A stretch of 64,000 nt of DNA from positions 868,001 to 932,000 of the forward strand of contig NZ_JAFQ01000004.1 in the NCBI RefSeq assembly GCF_000526215.1, in the 5' to 3' direction. Origin of the DNA: Nocardia sp. BMG51109. Its GTDB lineage: Bacteria > Actinomycetota > Actinomycetes > Mycobacteriales > Mycobacteriaceae. Below are positions 18,139-27,730 of the stretch, piece by piece; within the stretch, counting starts at the first letter, position 1; the number at the start of each line of letters is the position of its first letter. Under the pieces are notes generated by a model. The model ran no database searches, had not been told where the DNA came from, and worked only from the letters and a program-made list of their open reading frames with translations. The position numbers were made by a program, and so were the translations under genes.

Positions 18139-18744
18139 CGATCGGATACAGCGGTGGGGGTCAGGTCACGTCAGTGGGGTCAGTGGCCGGGGCTGATCGG
18201 GACCTCGGTGTCGTCGATGGTTTTCGGGATGCGCCGACCGATCGCGGGGGAATAGTCGTTTCAGGATGCTGGTCGCGAGGGCGGCGAGGATCAGGGTGAC
18301 GCCTGTGCGGCCGGTGATGATCTCCCTGACGTGGTGGCCGATCGAAATACAGCAGGATCAGTGGCACCGGGGGTCGGCCCCGCTACTGTCGCCGACACCG
18401 AACCCGACGAGACCGATTGATCGATGCAGCTGCCGCGCCGCGCGCTGTACCACCCCGGTGCGGCTCCGATGAGGTTGGTCGGTGAGCTGGAGGTCGGGTC
18501 CGGGGCGACGCGGGTGTTCGCGGACGAGGAGGTTGGCGCGTCTGCGGGAGTTTCCGGCGATCGGCCGGGAGGGGTTGTTGGGGACAGGGCCGGATCCGGA
18601 GTCAGCACCAGCCCGGCATACGCGCCGACGGTCATCGAGAAACAGGGATTGCCAGGTCGGCGGGGGTCGTTTGCAGTGCGCATCTCCTCATTTCCACCCC
18701 ATGCCTGTACTCTTTGTCCGGTTCATATGAAGGGGAGTCGAGTG
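18139..18744. other. Gene-poor stretch with a possible membrane-protein tail
   Basis: On the minus strand, 18340-18170 reads as a plausible C-terminus with strong GC3 codon bias (GRTGVTLILAALATSILKRL, then charged residues and a stop). It has a stop just upstream and no start, so it would be a truncated relic. The remaining about 300 bp up to the YbaB-like gene show no recognisable protein. Confidence 0.3.
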
Positions 18745-19089
18745 ATGATGTCCAGCAGCGAGCGGGCGCTCGAGATCAAGCAGATCAACGAGAGGCTCGC
18801 CGGCGTGCGTGGGTCGGCTCGGTCGGCCGATGGCAGTGTGGCGATCGAGACGGATGTGGGTGGCCGGATCACCAGCCTGTACCTCGCCGATTATGCGATG
18901 GAGAACGGGCCGGATCGTTTGGCGGTACTGATCGTCGACCGCCACCGCGCGGCGCTGGCCGAGGCCGAGGCCGAGGCGAGTCGGATCTTCGACACCCCGG
19001 AATACGGTACAGCGGCCGGGTCCGGACATTCGCGAGATGGATATTACGAAGCGCCGCACCGTGATCGGTTCGAATGGGGCGGGCGCTGA
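18745..19089 (+). CDS. YbaB/EbfC family DNA-binding protein
   Basis: A 114-residue protein starting MMSSSERALEIKQINERLAG; AAGGGGAG lies 7 nt before the ATG. The middle has the YbaB-like sheet-helix pattern (VAIETDVGGRITSLYLADYA, LIVDRHRAALAEAEAEASR). Such short YbaB-like proteins are common in Nocardia and mycobacterial T7SS cargo operons, where their role is unclear. Its stop overlaps the next start (TGATG), so it is cotranslated with the EspC-like protein. Confidence 0.75.
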   Translation: MMSSSERALEIKQINERLAGVRGSARSADGSVAIETDVGGRITSLYLADYAMENGPDRLAVLIVDRHRAALAEAEAEASRIFDTPEYGTAAGSGHSRDGYYEAPHRDRFEWGGR

Positions 19090-19391
19090 TGGTCAACATC
19101 GATGTGGGCAAGATCCGCGGGCTCGCGACGGATGTGCGGACGAACGCGGACGCTATGGCGGGCAAGGCACCGATCGCGAAGGCGAGTCGCGACGAGGCCC
19201 GGGTGAAGATGCTGGACTCGAATTTCGCCGTCAAGGTCGAAGAGTCGTTGCAGGCGATGGATACGGTGCTCGACTACCACGTGCGCCGGATGCGCGAGTT
19301 CTGCGATGAACTGGAAAAATCTGCCGCCGCGTTCGAGGCCGCTGAGCAGAACAGTGCGGGGGATATTCACAGAGTCGAGGGAACGCGATGA
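19089..19391 (+). CDS. EspC/WXG100-like T7SS secreted protein
   Basis: A 100-residue, almost wholly helical protein. The layout (VNIDVGKIRGLATDV, then MDTVLDYHVRRMREFCDELE) is a helical hairpin of ESX-secreted EspC (T7SS target) type. A strict WxG turn is not present. It overlaps both neighbours (TGATG upstream, ATGA downstream). It probably pairs with the N-terminal helices of the next protein for export by a type VII system encoded elsewhere. Confidence 0.7.
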   Translation: MVNIDVGKIRGLATDVRTNADAMAGKAPIAKASRDEARVKMLDSNFAVKVEESLQAMDTVLDYHVRRMREFCDELEKSAAAFEAAEQNSAGDIHRVEGTR

Positions 19392-20599
19392 CCGTGGAGT
19401 CGTTGACCGTACCGACCGTGCTGAGCTGGGATCTGGGCCCTGCCAAGACTACAGCCGCAACGATTACCACCGTGAGTCAGGCCGTCGACCAGGAGGCGAA
19501 GGGCGCGGCGGACAAGGTCGATCGCTCCCGCGAATTCTTCGAAGGCGAAGCCGGTGATGCTGCGCGTACGCGCAGCATCACCGACCGCGACACCACCTTC
19601 ACCACTGCCGATGTGCTGGGAGAGATGGGGACGATGTGTCGGTCGTTGAGCGAGGACATCGTCGACAACATCGACACGATCCGGGCCAAGAAGGCAGAGG
19701 CCGAGGAATCGCGCTGGGATCTGTTCGTCGCCGACGACGGTGAGGTCTTGTCGCACAAGTCGAATTGGGAGACATCCGAGGACTACTTCCCATTCGGCGC
19801 TGCCGCGGTCGCGGCGAAGGAGCTGGCGACTCATCAGCTGACCAGTGCCATCCAAGGGGCACTGCAGAACATCCTCGTAGCCGACCAGGAAGGCGCGGAG
19901 AACTTCGTCCGGCTACTCGAAAAGCTGTCCGACTCGGTCAAAAAAGGGCTGGTCGTCGAGCCCGACGACCCGAAACTGGCGGCCATTCTGCGCGACTTTC
20001 AGACCGCCGCATCCACCGAGGAACCACAGCTGTGGCCAACAGGCTGGGAACTCGACGCCATCCGCGTGTTCAAATCCGACTTCGAACCTTCGCTGATGAC
20101 GGAGGAGGAAATCGACGCCATGAAGACGCTGCTGCGTGATCACGGGCCGTCGGGCGTGTGGCAACAGTACCAACTCACCGAGGACGCCAAGAACGCCGCC
20201 GACGAACAGTTCCCGGCGTCCACCGCCGACGGCCAAGGCGATGCGTTCCGGCACGCGTACTGGAACGCGTTGATGACCCAGAAATACGGCGAGGACTGGA
20301 CCGAAACCTTCACTACCGCACACGAGAAGTCCGGCGGTAACACTCCACAACGCGAAGCCATGGACCTCTACAACAACCAGATCGGCCGCAATGTCGCGCT
20401 CGCCAACCCGGACGCTTCCCCGGAAGAGCTGCAGCAGCTGATCAAGAACGAACTATCCACCGGGAACCTGACCGTCATCGAGAACAAAACCCCTGACGGG
20501 CAACCGAAACCGGCGCAGATCACCTGGAGTAACCGGGTCGGCGAAGCGCAGACCGGACCGCCGCCCGGGGTCGGTGTACCGCTGCCAGGGAAGAAGTGA
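19388..20599 (+). CDS. Probable T7SS effector with C-terminal DUF6973-like domain
   Basis: A 403-residue protein. The first about 150 residues are helical and resemble ESX-exported carrier regions (AATITTVSQAVDQEAKGAAD, ADVLGEMGTMCRSLSEDIV). The C-terminal part, about 255-375, contains GQGDAFRHAYWNALMTQKYG, TTAHEKSGG and MDLYNNQIGRNVALANP. This is the conserved pattern of DUF6973, found at the end of polymorphic-toxin-like proteins. The His/Arg/Glu/Asn residues could form an active site, but activity is unknown. The start overlaps the EspC-like stop (ATGA). The next gene is a lipoprotein that may give immunity. Confidence 0.65.
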   Translation: MTVESLTVPTVLSWDLGPAKTTAATITTVSQAVDQEAKGAADKVDRSREFFEGEAGDAARTRSITDRDTTFTTADVLGEMGTMCRSLSEDIVDNIDTIRAKKAEAEESRWDLFVADDGEVLSHKSNWETSEDYFPFGAAAVAAKELATHQLTSAIQGALQNILVADQEGAENFVRLLEKLSDSVKKGLVVEPDDPKLAAILRDFQTAASTEEPQLWPTGWELDAIRVFKSDFEPSLMTEEEIDAMKTLLRDHGPSGVWQQYQLTEDAKNAADEQFPASTADGQGDAFRHAYWNALMTQKYGEDWTETFTTAHEKSGGNTPQREAMDLYNNQIGRNVALANPDASPEELQQLIKNELSTGNLTVIENKTPDGQPKPAQITWSNRVGEAQTGPPPGVGVPLPGKK

Positions 20600-20606
20600 A
20601 GACACA

Positions 20607-21146
20607 ATGGCAATCATGAAGAACGCAATCGCCGTGCTCGCGGTCGGTGCCCTGATGACGAGTGCGGGGTGCGGGCTGTTGGACGGCACCGACAGCACCG
20701 ATTCCGATGCTGGATGCACGTCGACGTTCGACCTGTCCCCCGCCGAGGAGAATCTCGGTTCTCGGGTCGGCTTCAAGGAGAAGGCCGAGCAGGCTGCCGA
20801 AGGGGCGGCGCCCACCTCGCTGATCGCCATCACCGACGCCGCCGGGTGGCGCGGTGACTGGGACCGCATGATCGACATCCCCCAGAACACCAAGTCGGAC
20901 CAAATCGACGCTCTCGCCGGCACTTCCGGAATTTGCTGGAAGAACCTTCCGAAACCCCGCAGTTCCGACGGCGATGGACCGCAGCGCGGCTACTACCTAT
21001 TCCTCAAAGGCAACCAGCCCCTCCAAACGATCGACTGGAGTGCCAACTTCGACCAGGTTTTCGCCGTCACCAACGGCGTCGCTCTGACACCGGAAACCGC
21101 CCTGATCCCCACACCCGGCCAGTATCCGCAGCTCCGACCGATGTAG
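20607..21146 (+). CDS. Lipoprotein, possible immunity partner
   Basis: A 179-residue protein. MAIMKNAIAVLAVGALMTS is followed by the lipobox SAGC, and the mature part is acidic. Two further cysteines (GCTSTF, SGICWKN) could form a disulfide. No family was recognised; it superficially resembles DUF3558-type actinobacterial lipoproteins. It starts 8 bp after the toxin-like gene, which suggests cotranscription. A surface lipoprotein here could neutralise incoming toxin or act as an adhesion factor; this is inference from position. Confidence 0.6.
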   Translation: MAIMKNAIAVLAVGALMTSAGCGLLDGTDSTDSDAGCTSTFDLSPAEENLGSRVGFKEKAEQAAEGAAPTSLIAITDAAGWRGDWDRMIDIPQNTKSDQIDALAGTSGICWKNLPKPRSSDGDGPQRGYYLFLKGNQPLQTIDWSANFDQVFAVTNGVALTPETALIPTPGQYPQLRPM

Positions 21147-21246
21147 ATCCGACTGACGCCTCGTAGAAGGGGATGTTGGCGTCCTTGCAGATACCGCCGA
21201 CGACGGAGGCAGACGAATGTCGGCACCGCACAACGCCGCGTCAACG

Positions 21247-21350
21247 AGTTTCCGCGGCGTCACCCGTATCTGTACTGCGCCGACGCCGCCCTGGCATGGC
21301 TGACCAGGGCGCTCGGGTTCGGCCCCGCAGGACGAGCGCACCGGCGGGAG
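21247..21350 (+). pseudogene. Glyoxalase/VOC family N-terminal fragment
   Basis: About 33 codons read RRHPYLYCADAALAWLTRAL and then GFGPAGRAHRRERA. This is the standard opening of VOC proteins (PYLYVADAxAALAWLxRAFGF). It has no start and is cut at the SDR gene, which is on the other strand. It is a relic, probably truncated when the SDR/XRE pair or this segment was rearranged. Confidence 0.5.
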
Positions 21351-21361
21351 CGCGCACCTCC

Positions 21362-22306
21362 TCAGGCGCTGGGAATGTCCACTCCCGTCAGTTCTTCGGA
21401 GACTTGCCAGATGCGCTGGGCTTCCTCGGGACTCCGAAGGCGGGAGTAGAGCTTCTGCTTTCCGGGGCCGCCGCCCATATGGCCGGGGCCGCTCGGGCCG
21501 TAGAATTCGCCGCCCTCGGCGTCGGGGGAGGTTGCTGCGTAAAGGGCGGGCAGGCCGGCGCTTTCGGGGGTGCCGAACAGGATGCCTCGGGCGGACAGGG
21601 CGGCGATGAGTTTTCGGCCGGTCGTGTCGCCGTCGCGGCTGAGTTCGGGGCGGGCGGCGAGCAGGCTCGTGGGGGCGACTCCGGGGTGGGAGAGGTTGCT
21701 CGTGATGCCCCAGCCGCCGGCCCGGCTGCGCCGGTCGAGTTCGAGGGCGAACAGGCCGAAGGCGATCTTCGACTGGCGGTAGGCCTTCATGCCGTCGTAG
21801 GAGCGTTCCCAGTTCAGGTCGTCCCAGTTGATGGCGCCGCGATTCGCCGCGACGCTGATCTGCGAAGTCACGCGGGCCCGGCCGGCCCGCAGCAGCGGCA
21901 TCAGGTGCGCCACCAGCGCGACATGGCCGAGGTGGTTGGTGCCGAACTGCAACTCGAATCCGTCCGCGGTCGTCTGCCTGTCGGGCGGGGTCATGACGCC
22001 GGCGTTGTTGATGAGGAGGTGGATCGGCCGGTCCTCTTCTCGCAGCGTCTCGCCGAGTGCCGCGACGGAGGCGAGCGAGGACAGGTCGAGGTCGTGCAGC
22101 GACACCTTCGCGGCGGGGGTCTTCCGACGGATCGTGGTGAGCGCGGCCTCACCCTTGCGCCGGTTGCGGACCGGCAGGAGAACCTCCGCCCCGGCAGCGG
22201 CGAGCCTGGTGGCGATGCCGAGCCCGATTCCGTCGCTCGCTCCGGTGACGACGGCGCGCTCGCCGGACAGATCGGGAACGCTGATATCGATGGGCCTGCG
22301 TGCCAT
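21362..22306 (-). CDS. Short-chain dehydrogenase (retinol-dehydrogenase-like)
   Basis: A 314-residue SDR with ATG 22306 after AGGAG. The cofactor motif is GASDGIGLG with VRNRRKG, suggesting NADP(H). It has NNAGV, Ser in [10 protein letters not shown] and catalytic YRQSK. The longer C-terminal region matches WW-oxidoreductase or protochlorophyllide-reductase-like SDRs of actinobacteria. It is divergent from an MmyB-type XRE regulator. That pairing of SDR and MmyB regulator is frequent, so regulation by it is likely. Confidence 0.9.
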   Translation of the reverse strand: MARRPIDISVPDLSGERAVVTGASDGIGLGIATRLAAAGAEVLLPVRNRRKGEAALTTIRRKTPAAKVSLHDLDLSSLASVAALGETLREEDRPIHLLINNAGVMTPPDRQTTADGFELQFGTNHLGHVALVAHLMPLLRAGRARVTSQISVAANRGAINWDDLNWERSYDGMKAYRQSKIAFGLFALELDRRSRAGGWGITSNLSHPGVAPTSLLAARPELSRDGDTTGRKLIAALSARGILFGTPESAGLPALYAATSPDAEGGEFYGPSGPGHMGGGPGKQKLYSRLRSPEEAQRIWQVSEELTGVDIPSA

Positions 22307-22442
22307 GGATTCACTCCTGGATGTCTCGTCGTTGCTTCCCACAGTCGCGGAAACGGTCGCTGTTATTCAGGGCCTCTCGATCCGTGGTTGTCTCGATTCC
22401 TGGAAGGTATACAAGGAACCGACAGCAGCACGGGAGGCACGC

Positions 22443-23291
22443 ATGGTGATCGACCGAACCGGTCTGGCGGAGTTCCTGCGGCGCCGCCGGGAGTCGCTAC
22501 AGCCCGAGGACGTCGGCCTTCCGCGTGGCCGGCGCCGCAGGACGAGTGGGTTGCGGCGGGAGGAGGTCGCCGCGCTGTGTCACATGTCGGCCGACTACTA
22601 CGCGCGGCTCGAGCGGGAGCGCGGGCCCCAGCCCTCCGAGTCGATGATCGCCGCCATCGCGCAGGGACTCCACCTCTCCCTCGACGAACGCGACCACCTG
22701 TTCCGGCTCGCCGGACACAACCCACCCGCCCGGGGCGCGACCGGCGAGCACATCGGCCCCGGCCTGCTGCGCATCTTCGACCGCCTGCACGACACTCCCG
22801 CGGAGATCGTCACCGAACTCGGCGAGACCCTGCGGCAGACCCCGCTCGGCGTCGCGCTGACCGGCGACCTGACCGCCTACAGCGGCCCGGCCCGCAGCAT
22901 CGGCTACCGATGGTTCACCGACCCCGCCACCCGACAGCTCTACGACCCCGCCGACCACCCGTTCCTCACCCGCATGTTCGCCTCGGGCCTGCGCGAGGTC
23001 CTCACCCGGCGGGGCCCCGGTTCCCGGGCGGCGCATCTGGCCGACCTGCTGCTGGCTCGAAGCGACGAGTTCCGGGAGGTCTGGAACGACCACGAGGTCG
23101 GCATCCGCCCCCGCGAGGTGAAGCACTTCGTCCACCCGGAACTCGGCGCAGTGGAGCTGACCTGCCAGACACTGCTCGATCCGGGCCAGTCACATGCGCT
23201 GCTCGTCTACACCGCCATTCCCGGTAGCGAGAGCTACGAGAAGCTGCAACTGCTGTCCGTCATCGGCACGCAGACACTCGGCACCGCCTGA
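22443..23291 (+). CDS. XRE family regulator, MmyB type
   Basis: A 282-residue protein with GGAGG before ATG 22443. The N-terminal HTH includes TSGLRREEVAALCHMSADYYARLERE, interrupted here as a family pattern rather than an exact motif list. The C-terminal domain, about 105-275 (YRWFTDPATRQLY, LHHPELGAVEL-like segments), is the MmyB ligand-binding domain, which is thought to bind fatty-acid-like ligands. It is divergent from the SDR gene, probably its target. Confidence 0.9.
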   Translation: MVIDRTGLAEFLRRRRESLQPEDVGLPRGRRRRTSGLRREEVAALCHMSADYYARLERERGPQPSESMIAAIAQGLHLSLDERDHLFRLAGHNPPARGATGEHIGPGLLRIFDRLHDTPAEIVTELGETLRQTPLGVALTGDLTAYSGPARSIGYRWFTDPATRQLYDPADHPFLTRMFASGLREVLTRRGPGSRAAHLADLLLARSDEFREVWNDHEVGIRPREVKHFVHPELGAVELTCQTLLDPGQSHALLVYTAIPGSESYEKLQLLSVIGTQTLGTA

Positions 23292-23312
23292 CGGGCCGGG
23301 TCGGCGACTCGT

Positions 23313-24353
23313 TCACCGCGGGACTTCGCCAGGGTCGGCCCAGATCGCGATCGGGATCGTCGCCGTGCTGCGGCCGGCCGAGTCCAGGAGGCGGCCCATG
23401 CGTTTGATGAAGCGCAGGACGATCGAGGTGCCCAGGATCGTCAGGCGGGGGACCTCGGTGGACAGGCGGGACTCGAGGACGAGGACCTCGTGGAGGGTGG
23501 GCAGGGAGAAGCCGACGGCGAGGTTCGGTTCGCCGCCGGAGACCCGCAGGCAGACCCGGGCGCCCGGCAGCCGGAGCAGGGCCTCGATGGTGGACCGGTC
23601 GTTCGGGTCGGCGCGCGCCCACAGCCAGATCCCCACCGGCCAATTCGACAGCGAGAGAGCCAGATCGCAGCGCAGCACCATCTGACCGGCGGCCAGCATG
23701 CGGTCCAGGCGGCGCCGGACGGTACTGATGCTCAGGCCGGTCTCCTGCGCGAGCGCGGACAGCGGAGCGCGGCCGTCGTCGCCCAGGCGCAGGACCAGCG
23801 CGCGGTCGGCGGCATCGAGCGGCCGGGGCGCCGGTGGCCGGGCGGGCCACGGCCGCACGCCGTCCATCAGCCGGGCCCGCTGGTCGGCATCCAGCGCGTT
23901 CAGCTGCCACTGGTCGCCCATCCGATAGACCCGGGTGACCAGCATCGTGCTGGTCGCGGCGACGCCGGGAACGGCCGACAGCGATTCCAGCAGCAGGCGC
24001 GACAGTGCGACCGGGTCCGGCACGGCGATCAACAACGACAGGTCGTGACCGCCGCTGATGTGTTCGACGCTGAGCACGTGCGGCCACCGGGCGAGCCGCT
24101 GCGCGGTGTCGTTCACGGCTCCGTTGGCGCAGTTGACCAGAACGATGGCCTGACAGGCGTCGGGGCCGCCGGTGGCGCGGCCGCCGACCCAGGCCGCGCG
24201 GGCGTCGGCGAGGCGTTGCCAGCGCCGCGCCACCGTCACCGGATCGACCTCGAGGGCCGCGCCGATTTGCTGCCAGCCGGCGCGCGGCGCGATCTCGAGG
24301 CAGTTGATCAAGGCCAGATCCAGCTCGTCCAGCTCGATGCCACAATCCTGCAT
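23313..24353 (-). CDS. Lrp/AsnC family regulator, duplicated
   Basis: A 346-residue protein with two Lrp units. Each has an HTH (ELDLALINCLEIAPRAGWQQ and ADRALVLRLGDDGRAPLSAL) followed by a RAM-like alpha/beta domain (LSVEHISGGHDLSLLIAVPD). ATG 24353 is preferred; ATG 24413 is in frame but lies in the AT-rich divergent promoter. Two-unit Lrp proteins are usual in actinobacteria. It is divergent from the amidohydrolase/MHS transporter operon, so it probably senses the substrate taken up, perhaps an N-acyl amino acid. Confidence 0.88.
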   Translation of the reverse strand: MQDCGIELDELDLALINCLEIAPRAGWQQIGAALEVDPVTVARRWQRLADARAAWVGGRATGGPDACQAIVLVNCANGAVNDTAQRLARWPHVLSVEHISGGHDLSLLIAVPDPVALSRLLLESLSAVPGVAATSTMLVTRVYRMGDQWQLNALDADQRARLMDGVRPWPARPPAPRPLDAADRALVLRLGDDGRAPLSALAQETGLSISTVRRRLDRMLAAGQMVLRCDLALSLSNWPVGIWLWARADPNDRSTIEALLRLPGARVCLRVSGGEPNLAVGFSLPTLHEVLVLESRLSTEVPRLTILGTSIVLRFIKRMGRLLDSAGRSTATIPIAIWADPGEVPR

Positions 24354-24459
24354 CCGAATCCCAATTTTTCGAAGATCCTGCGAATTAACACGTTCTTCGG
24401 CAGGTGTCCCCATCCTGTCACGATTCCGTCGAACAGGGTCGAACAGGAAGGACTCAGCC

Positions 24460-25656
24460 ATGCGAGCTGTGCTGGAAATCGCTGGGCTGCACCACGATCT
24501 GGTCCGGATGCGCCGGGAGCTGCACGCCGACCCCGAGATCGGGCTCGAGCTGCCCCGCACTCGGCGGCGGGTACTCGACGCACTGGCCGGGCTGCCGCTC
24601 GAGATCACCCCCGGCCGCGATATCGGATCGGTGACCGCCGTGCTGCGCGGCGGCCGGTCCGGGCCCGCGGTCCTGCTGCGCGGCGATATGGACGCCCTGC
24701 CGCTGACCGAACTCACCGGACTCGACTACGCCGCGGACAACGGCGCGATGCATGCCTGCGGGCACGACCTGCACACCGCGATGCTCGTCGGCGCCGCCCG
24801 GATGCTCTGTGCGCGCAGGGATTCGCTCTCCGGCGACGTCGTATTCATGTTCCAGCCGGGTGAGGAGGGCGCCGACGGCGCGGCGAAGATGATCGCCGAC
24901 GGCGTGCTCGAGGCCGCCGGGGCGCCGCCGGTGGCCGCGTACGCGATCCACGTGATGTCGGCGCGGTTCCCGCACGGCACCTTCACCACGCGCCCGGGCG
25001 CACTGATGGCCGGGGCGGATCTGCTGTCGGTGAGCGTGCACGGCACCGGGGGCCACGGGTCGGCCCCGCATCTCGCCCGCGACCCCATCCCGGCGGCCGC
25101 GGCCGTGATCGGCGCGCTGCCCGGACTGCTCACCCGCACAGTCGATCCCGCCGATACCGCGGTGCTGACCATCGGAGCCGTCCACGCCGGCGACGCGGGA
25201 AACGTCCTGCCCGATCGCGCCGAGATGCGGGGCACGCTGCGCTGGCAGGACGTGCGCACCCGGGATGCGCTGCGCGACGGCTTCCTCGAGCTGTGCCGCT
25301 CGGTCGGCCGCGCACACGGTGTCACCGTCTCCCCGGAGGTGGTGGAGTATCTCGACGTGACGGCCAACGAACCGGGCGAGGCGGAGTTCGCGGCGACGGT
25401 GGCGGCCGACGTGCACGGCGCGCACCGCTATCGCGCACTGGCGCAACCACTGTGCGCGGGCGAGGACTTCTGCCGCGTGCTCGACCGGGTGCCGGGGGCG
25501 ATGATCCTGCTCGGCGCGTGTCCCCCGGATCTCGATCCGGCGCGGGCGTTCGACAACCATTCGCCCTACGCCGTCTTCGACGACGCGGTGCTCGGCGACG
25601 GTGCGCTCCTGCTCACGGAGATCGCGGCCCGCAAACTGGCCGCGGTTGCGGGATGA
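24460..25656 (+). CDS. M20D family amidohydrolase
   Basis: A 398-residue metallopeptidase-family enzyme related to N-acetyl-amino-acid/hippurate hydrolases. Motifs are RRELHADPEIGLE, RGDMDALPLTE, the metal site HACGHDLHTAM, the acid PGEEGADG, and the dimer-domain His in GTGGHGSAPH. AAGGA precedes the ATG. The MFS gene overlaps its stop by 4 bp. With the divergent Lrp regulator this forms an uptake and deacylation unit for an N-acylated amino acid; the exact substrate is not visible. Confidence 0.92.
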   Translation: MRAVLEIAGLHHDLVRMRRELHADPEIGLELPRTRRRVLDALAGLPLEITPGRDIGSVTAVLRGGRSGPAVLLRGDMDALPLTELTGLDYAADNGAMHACGHDLHTAMLVGAARMLCARRDSLSGDVVFMFQPGEEGADGAAKMIADGVLEAAGAPPVAAYAIHVMSARFPHGTFTTRPGALMAGADLLSVSVHGTGGHGSAPHLARDPIPAAAAVIGALPGLLTRTVDPADTAVLTIGAVHAGDAGNVLPDRAEMRGTLRWQDVRTRDALRDGFLELCRSVGRAHGVTVSPEVVEYLDVTANEPGEAEFAATVAADVHGAHRYRALAQPLCAGEDFCRVLDRVPGAMILLGACPPDLDPARAFDNHSPYAVFDDAVLGDGALLLTEIAARKLAAVAG

Positions 25657-26954
25657 GGCCGGTCATGTCGCACACCACCTCGGCCCGAACCCGTTCCGCC
25701 ACCGCCGATTCGGGATCCCGTCCCGCACGCACCCTGGTCTCGACGGGCGCCGGCAACGCGCTGGAATGGTACGACTGGGCCATCTTCGGCACCTTCTCCC
25801 CGTTCTTCGCGCACGAGTTCTTTCCCTCGCGCACCGGCACTCTCGCGCTGCTGTCGGCGCTGATCGTGTTCGCGGTCGGCTTCGTCGTGCGGCCGATCGG
25901 CAGCCTGATGTTCGGCTGGTTCGCCGACCGGCACGGCCGTCGGCTCGCGCTGGTCGGCTCGGTCGCCCTGGCCGCGGCGGGCAGCCTGCTCATCGGCGTC
26001 GTGCCCACCCACGCGAGCATCGGGATGGCGGCGCCGGTGTTGCTCGTCGTCGCGCGGCTGGCACAGGGGCTGGGGCACGGTGGCGAGATGCCCGCCGTGC
26101 AAACCTATGTCGCCGAATTCGCGCCGGCGGCACGGCGGGGGCGCTGGGCCAGTTTCATCTACGTGTCCGGGACGACCGGCATCGTGGCGGCGACGGTGCT
26201 CGGCGCCGGGATGTCCGGCGTGCTCGGTGCCGAGCAGATGGGCGCCTGGGGCTGGCGGGTGCCGTTCGTGCTCGGGGGCGTGGTGGGCGCCTACACGCTG
26301 ATGATGCGGTTGCGGTTACCGGAACGCCGCGTCGCGCCGGCCGCCACCGCGCGCGGGCGCCTGTGGCGTGAACTGTGGGCCCAGCGCGCCAACTGCGCCC
26401 GGTCGTTCGGGCTGACCATCGGCGGCACCGTCGCCTTCTATCTGTGGGTGATCGGAACACCGGCGTACATCGTTGCCGCACACCGGGTTCCGGCGGCGCA
26501 GGCGTTGTGGATCAGCGTCGCCGCCTCGGTGCTGCTGATCGCGCTGGTGCCGCTGTTCGGCATCGTCTCGGACCGGGTCGGACGGCGTCCGGTGCTGCTG
26601 GTGTCGTTCCTCGGCACCGCGGCCGTCACCTTTCCGGCAATGGCCCTGCTGCACGGCAGCGCCTGGCAGCTGGCGATCGCGCTGGTGCCCGCGATGCTGT
26701 TCCTCGCGCCGTTCGCGGCGGTCATCCCCGCGGTCTACGCCGAACTGTTCCCCGCAGGCGTCCGCGCGACGGGCAGCGGAATCGGCGCCGCGCTGGCCAC
26801 CGCCGCATTCGGCGGCACCGCGCCCTACCTGCAAACCTGGCTGACCGACTCCGGCCATACCCATGTCTTCGCCGCCTACGTGGTCGTCCTGATGCTGATC
26901 AGTGCGGCGGTCGCGGCCCGCACACCGGAGACCGCGGGCACCGTGCTCGAGTAG
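25653..26954 (+). CDS. MFS transporter, MHS (metabolite:H+ symporter) type
   Basis: A 433-residue, 12-helix transporter starting ATG 25653 (ATGA overlap); ATG 25665 is also possible. Helix 1 contains GNALEWYDWAIFGTFSPFF, the MHS signature. The loop 2-3 motif is GWFADRHGRRLAL and the second-half copy is GIVSDRVGRRPVL. It also has LAQGLGHGGEMP and LFPAGVRATGSG. MHS proteins import organic acids, betaines or amino-acid-like compounds. It probably imports the amidohydrolase substrate. Confidence 0.92.
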   Translation: MRPVMSHTTSARTRSATADSGSRPARTLVSTGAGNALEWYDWAIFGTFSPFFAHEFFPSRTGTLALLSALIVFAVGFVVRPIGSLMFGWFADRHGRRLALVGSVALAAAGSLLIGVVPTHASIGMAAPVLLVVARLAQGLGHGGEMPAVQTYVAEFAPAARRGRWASFIYVSGTTGIVAATVLGAGMSGVLGAEQMGAWGWRVPFVLGGVVGAYTLMMRLRLPERRVAPAATARGRLWRELWAQRANCARSFGLTIGGTVAFYLWVIGTPAYIVAAHRVPAAQALWISVAASVLLIALVPLFGIVSDRVGRRPVLLVSFLGTAAVTFPAMALLHGSAWQLAIALVPAMLFLAPFAAVIPAVYAELFPAGVRATGSGIGAALATAAFGGTAPYLQTWLTDSGHTHVFAAYVVVLMLISAAVAARTPETAGTVLE

Positions 26955-27052
26955 GCCACGACCCCCGAGCCGGACCCGCGGCGCCGTCCACGCACGCGAC
27001 CTCGAAAGCAACACGGCGACAGGCACGTCCGGCACCGCGCGCGCCACCCTCG

Positions 27053-27688
27053 TTATGGCAGAAGGGTATTCAGTTCGTCGGTGAACAGGAGGGTGGGGTC
27101 GAATCCCATGCCCGCGAAATGGCCGGCCAGTTCGAGGGAGAGGACGCCGTGCAGGCGGGTCCAGAACGACAGGGCGCGGTGGAGGGTCGTGGCCGGTACC
27201 GACGGGTCGTCCCAGGGGAGGTGTTGTTCGAGGTGGGCATCGAACGGCGTCGGCGGTTGCGGGGGCAGCGCGGAGAAGGCCGTGAGCAGCACCGTCATGA
27301 CCCGGTCCGAGATGGCGGTGGTGTCGTCGGGGGCGTGGTAGCCGGGGATGGGGGTGCCGTAGATGAGGAAGTATCGCTGCGGGTCGTGTAGGGCCCACTT
27401 ACGCACCGCATGGGCCAGCGCGGACACGTCGGCGCCGGATTCCAGTTCGGCTTCGAGGGTTTCGGCGAGGCTGCGGTAGGCGTCGCGGATGAGTTCGGTG
27501 ACCAGATCGTCGCGGCTGGCGAAGTAGCGATACAGGGCGGGGCCGCTCATGCCCACCTGCTTGGCGATCGCGTTGAGGGACAGCGCGGATACGCCCGCCG
27601 TGGCGATCTGCTCCCACGCGTGCTGCTTGATCTCCTCGCGCACCTGGGTCCGATAGCGCTCCCGCGAGCCCGTTCCCTTGGCTTCCAT
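27053..27688 (-). CDS. TetR family transcriptional regulator
   Basis: A 211-residue regulator; ATG 27688 follows GGGAGGTGG. The HTH reads LSLNAIAKQVGMSGPALYRYF. The C-terminal domain is the TetR_C_13/WHG-like type (WALHDPQRYFLIYGTPIPGY), common in actinobacteria. It is divergent from the SRPBCC lipoprotein gene. The inverted repeats in between suggest control of both directions. Confidence 0.92.
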   Translation of the reverse strand: MEAKGTGSRERYRTQVREEIKQHAWEQIATAGVSALSLNAIAKQVGMSGPALYRYFASRDDLVTELIRDAYRSLAETLEAELESGADVSALAHAVRKWALHDPQRYFLIYGTPIPGYHAPDDTTAISDRVMTVLLTAFSALPPQPPTPFDAHLEQHLPWDDPSVPATTLHRALSFWTRLHGVLSLELAGHFAGMGFDPTLLFTDELNTLLP

Positions 27689-27730
27689 CGTCGACCACCT
27701 CCCGTCGGGGTTCCGCGACATCGTTCGAGC

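Noticed and set aside
18291..18683. 130-codon minus-strand open frame before the YbaB-like gene
   Set aside because: Ser/Pro/Thr-rich throughout with no motif and poor codon pattern. Not supported as a gene.
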